From NCBI RefSeq assembly GCF_000426605.1, contig NZ_AUFR01000013.1:1-64000 (forward strand): 64,000 nucleotides of DNA, given 5' to 3'. This DNA comes from Propionibacterium acidifaciens DSM 21887. Lineage in GTDB: Bacteria; Actinomycetota; Actinomycetes; Propionibacteriales; Propionibacteriaceae. The position numbers and the translations under genes are program-made. Within the stretch, counting starts at the first letter, position 1. The number at the start of each line of letters is the position of its first letter. The notes beneath the pieces were generated by a model, which was given only the letters and a program-made list of their open reading frames with translations, did not search any database and was not told the DNA's origin. Below, in pieces: positions 61,128-64,000 of the stretch.

Positions 61128-63742
61128 TCCTCATCCTCCCAATCGTCGTCCTCCTCGGGCTCGCCCACATCGACATCGGCCGCCAAGGGCTTGACGCTGA
61201 CAAAATTTCCATATTCTGCATCAGAATGATCCACTGCGGGATAGACGATGCTGAATCCGAGAAGATCCTCACCCACTCCTTGTGGCATGTCCATCCGAGT
61301 AGTCAGCTCGAGTTTATTCTTCGACCGATGACTGATCGGGTAGATCATGACAAGCCCGTCCCCGCCGGCGAGTCTCCTTCTGATGACCATGCGCTGCGCA
61401 TCAGTGGCATTCGGCATGTCTGCATAAGCCTCCGGCTCGATGTCAGCCAATCGATCAGCCGATGACATGATCGCTTTAAAATTCAGCTTTTCCACCGTGC
61501 TGCCCCGCAGCGGAGTGCGCCGAAGCATCGGCACACGAATCCCCGCAACGGGCAGCACGCCAAGAGAATCCATCGCCCCCGGCATCGAATTGCCCGCAAG
61601 AATAATATTCCAACTGCGCTCTTGCGCATATTTCATCAGCCAGTCGATCGTTGCACCGCGAAGATCAGGATCGGAGAAGATCCTCTGGTCAGGATGAAAG
61701 GAATAGCCTTGAAGGAAACCGATGATCGCCCGCGTATCGATTCCGCGAACGATCCAACGACGACCACCCGCCCTCAACGGCCGAGGCTCGCATCCGCTCA
61801 GAAGCCGCTCTACGGCTCGAAGATTCCTACGCGTTGCATCAGGCCTGCCATCCATGATGAAGGTCTGTTGCCGGGCATTACTCATACTGAGGCGAACGAG
61901 CCGAGCATTCGCCATTTTCCCGGCAGAAGTGATCTCTAAACGGCCTGGGTGGCATCGCACCTTCACCCCGACCTGTCTCGGCGTGTACTCACTGTCCTCG
62001 ACGGACCTGATCTCATCACGCAAATCCTTCTCGACGAGTGCCAGGAAAGCATAATCACGATCGAGGCCATCGGCCACCCAGATGCGAAGAAGATCTTCAT
62101 AACCTGACCGATAACCGAACCAGCGCCCCATCTGCATGAGGGTGTCATAGGTGTTCGAGGAGCGAGTGAAGTACGAAACGACGAGGCCTTCCAGGGTCAG
62201 GCCTCGAGACAGAGTGCCGCCGCCCACGACGATTACGGTCCGTGGGCGTCCGGCATCATAATTCAGTCGATCCTCTGATACTCCATTATCAACAATGACC
62301 TCGATGTTTCGAAGTACGCCCGGCAGCTGTTCAGCGACTGCATCCCACTCGGGAGTTGATCGCCCGGCCGGTGCAGCAACTCTCGCGTGCTCGTTCCGCC
62401 AGGACTCGTAGAACTGGGCGAGCCCCGCTTCGCGATGGAATTCAACCTCGCGTCTCATGCGCTGGACTAGAGTCAAAAACCGCTCGCGCATCGCGAAATG
62501 GGGTGCGGTGTAGTGCGTGGTATGGACCAGCATGGACGAATGCCCCGCGTATCCTCGTGCTCTTCGCACAGCACTAGCGACGACGAACCATCTGACCGCT
62601 GAGATCAGAGAGGAGGGCGGCTCGGGATCGAAACTCTCCCGCTGCAGCTTCTTCGACGGCGGCTTCAAGACCCATGAGTCCTTCGCCGGGATGATCCGGA
62701 CCAGGTCGGGCCCCTCGGCCGCAGGCTCAGAATCGTCGACATCCGCGTCGGCGAGCCCGAAAACCTGCTCCGCACCGAGATAACCATCACCCGCGGTCAA
62801 CGTGTAAACAAAATCAGAAGGAAAAAGATCGGCCTCATCATCGGGATCCATCAGCACATTGGCGAACGGTGTAGCCGTATAGGCCACATACGAACCACTC
62901 GGAATCAGATCCCAGATCCTGCGCATCACAGCATTGATCGCAGAAATCTTCTTCTTTTCCTTCTCACTGTTGGGTGTGGCCTGATCCGCCTCATCATCTA
63001 TAATCAGAATCGGGCATTTCCTGCGGATCTCCTCAGGAACATTCCGGAGACTCGCCTCCAAGTTCTTGAGTCGCGTCTTATTCTTCTTGACGACAGCGCA
63101 GAGACGCACATCGCTATGGGAGCCCATGAGGGCCAACAGCTCGCTCCGCCGGTCGAAATCATTGTTCTCAGCACTGGTCAAGTGATACCAGAACTCCCGA
63201 TCGACGAAGAGATCTCGATCCAGACGGCTCTGCGTCTGCTCGCGCAGGTTATTATAGAGGCCTGATAGCACGATGACGAACCGATATCCCATATCGACAG
63301 CCCGAGCGATCACCCCGGAAAAATGACGAGTCTTACCTGACTGGACATTACCCATGACCAGGCCCTTGCGACGCGCACCCGGCTGATTGGGCAGGGCCAG
63401 CAGCGAGCACACCTCCTCAGTGGTTCGAGACAGCTCATCGATACCGAAGGCGTTCTTTCGCTGAAGCATGTCAAGATATCGGCACCACTGAGCACCGCTC
63501 ATGGCGGAGGTCGGCATATCCATCGAACCCTGATACGCGGATTCATCGATGACCGCATGCCTCAGAACGCGATTCCCAGCCATCTCTGACTTGAGGGAAG
63601 TCACGATCTGACGAACGGCTTCCCGTGACACGAATCGCCTGTACTCATGAGCCACCCGGTCAGCCGCCTCATCGATCGATACGCGATCTGATATGACCCG
63701 GTTCATGATCTCTGCAGAGATTCTATCGCGCTCGTCGCTCAT
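61124..63742 (-). CDS. Z1-domain superfamily II helicase-like ATPase
   Basis: An 872-residue protein with a Z1 domain. Walker A is VMGNVQSGKTRHF (131-138) and Walker B is ILIIDDEADQATPN (249-253). Motif III-like AYTATPFANVLMDP follows, and the Z1 hallmark GGGTLSRGLTLEGLVVSYF with YDTLMQMGRWFGYRSGYEDL marks motifs V and VI. A terminal acidic tail (EEDDDWEDEE) ends the protein. Z1 ATPases occur in restriction-like and Mza-type defence operons. The ATG of MSDERDRI is chosen because GAGG lies eight bases upstream and an upstream TGA overlaps it (ATATGAG); a GTG 33 bases earlier is possible. The sequence is clearly AT-richer than the core. Confidence 0.92.
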   Translation of the reverse strand: MSDERDRISAEIMNRVISDRVSIDEAADRVAHEYRRFVSREAVRQIVTSLKSEMAGNRVLRHAVIDESAYQGSMDMPTSAMSGAQWCRYLDMLQRKNAFGIDELSRTTEEVCSLLALPNQPGARRKGLVMGNVQSGKTRHFSGVIARAVDMGYRFVIVLSGLYNNLREQTQSRLDRDLFVDREFWYHLTSAENNDFDRRSELLALMGSHSDVRLCAVVKKNKTRLKNLEASLRNVPEEIRRKCPILIIDDEADQATPNSEKEKKKISAINAVMRRIWDLIPSGSYVAYTATPFANVLMDPDDEADLFPSDFVYTLTAGDGYLGAEQVFGLADADVDDSEPAAEGPDLVRIIPAKDSWVLKPPSKKLQRESFDPEPPSSLISAVRWFVVASAVRRARGYAGHSSMLVHTTHYTAPHFAMRERFLTLVQRMRREVEFHREAGLAQFYESWRNEHARVAAPAGRSTPEWDAVAEQLPGVLRNIEVIVDNGVSEDRLNYDAGRPRTVIVVGGGTLSRGLTLEGLVVSYFTRSSNTYDTLMQMGRWFGYRSGYEDLLRIWVADGLDRDYAFLALVEKDLRDEIRSVEDSEYTPRQVGVKVRCHPGRLEITSAGKMANARLVRLSMSNARQQTFIMDGRPDATRRNLRAVERLLSGCEPRPLRAGGRRWIVRGIDTRAIIGFLQGYSFHPDQRIFSDPDLRGATIDWLMKYAQERSWNIILAGNSMPGAMDSLGVLPVAGIRVPMLRRTPLRGSTVEKLNFKAIMSSADRLADIEPEAYADMPNATDAQRMVIRRRLAGGDGLVMIYPISHRSKNKLELTTRMDMPQGVGEDLLGFSIVYPAVDHSDAEYGNFVSVKPLAADVDVGEPEEDDDWEDEE

Positions 63743-64000
63743 ATCAGGATCCTCAGCATCCCCTGATGGCTGCACCGGTCGTCCTCCAAAGCCCCTGCAT
63801 GTATTTCGAGACGCCCTGGGCCAACAGGATCGGCATCGTTGACATCATCACAATCCCGCCCCTGATGATTTCTACGTGCGAAGCCGAAACGACAGCGATC
63901 ACCCGGCCTATCCGCATGACCTCGAGTACGACCTCCTGCATCGAAGAGGCGGCCAACGGCCAGCCAGGATCCCGCGTTGAGCCTCGCCCCGTGCCAGTTC
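63743..64000 (-). other. unresolved upstream segment of defence-like operon
   Basis: This stretch precedes the Z1 gene and runs off the right edge. Two minus-strand frames stay open from the edge. One ends at the TGA that overlaps the Z1 ATG, as an upstream operon gene would. The other has the better GC third-position bias and ends in LWRTTGAAIRGC at the stop covering 63753-63755. Neither tail resembles a cytosine methyltransferase, a Vsr endonuclease or another family I know. A plus-strand frame is also open. I cannot say which, if any, is coding. Confidence 0.4.

Noticed and set aside
63753-63956. 67-codon minus-strand frame at the right edge as an independent gene
   Set aside because: No ribosome-binding site or family match; it could be the tail of a larger gene, so it is recorded only as unresolved.

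Overview
The window is a high-GC chromosome segment from an actinobacterium (Actinomycetota). Most of it looks well above 70% G+C by eye. Supporting signs are the conserved block tig-clpP1-clpP2-clpX ... folC ... rne-rplU-rpmA-obgE-proB-proA-nadD-rsfS, two mycothiol-linked proteins (an S-(hydroxymethyl)mycothiol dehydrogenase homologue and an Rv2466c-like nitroreductase), an Eis-like acetyltransferase and many GTG starts. The genus cannot be fixed from the sequence alone.

Layout, left to right. 1-633: the first 75 codons of a DDE transposase running off the left edge, then non-coding DNA with a degenerate repeat. 634-7352 (minus): rplU, rpmA, obgE, proB, proA, nadD, rsfS and a histidine phosphatase. 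Most of these overlap by a few bases and are probably co-transcribed from a good promoter upstream of rplU. 7597-12266 (plus): an assimilatory sulfate cluster, with a promoter, a 30-codon Cys-containing leader peptide, an MFS transporter, APS reductase (cysH) and ATP sulfurylase (cysD, cysN). It sits in reverse orientation between rplU and rne. 12600-20893 (minus): rne, the paired radical-SAM genes, a CPBP membrane protease and folC. 21006-24679 (plus): a membrane-anchored DsbA-like protein and valS.

24777-29438 (minus): a four-carbon sugar-acid module with a frameshifted GntP permease, an LtnD-like dehydrogenase, an OtnK-like kinase and a FadR-type regulator. Then come a HAD hydrolase, a frameshifted mycothiol formaldehyde dehydrogenase, pfkA, thrC, clpX, clpP2, clpP1, an AI-2E-family permease, tig, tRNA-Gly and tRNA-Pro. 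40805-50118: an unrecognised 468-residue protein, the Eis-like acetyltransferase, ligA, a NERD protein, the Rv2466c-like protein and pepN. 50217-55814: a second sugar-acid module of uxaC, a LarA-family nickel racemase/epimerase gene (frameshifted), a LacI regulator and gnd.

55815 to the end is accessory. A decayed IS1634-type transposase (55984-56489) is followed by a markedly AT-richer minus-strand operon of five overlapping genes: Z1-domain helicase-like ATPase, DUF4420 PD-(D/E)XK-fold protein, MutL/MORC-like GHKL ATPase, a novel 295-residue protein and a DUF6339 protein. This is the most interesting part of the window. It resembles the MutL-homologue restriction/defence systems known from comparative genomics (related to Mza), with no AIPR-type nuclease seen, two poorly known components and a nuclease-fold subunit whose active site looks degenerate. 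The operon continues towards or past the right edge, so a linked methyltransferase may lie just outside.

Three metabolic genes (gntP, mscR, larA-like) carry single-base frameshifts in G/C-rich runs. Either the assembly has indel errors or several accessory catabolic genes are decaying.
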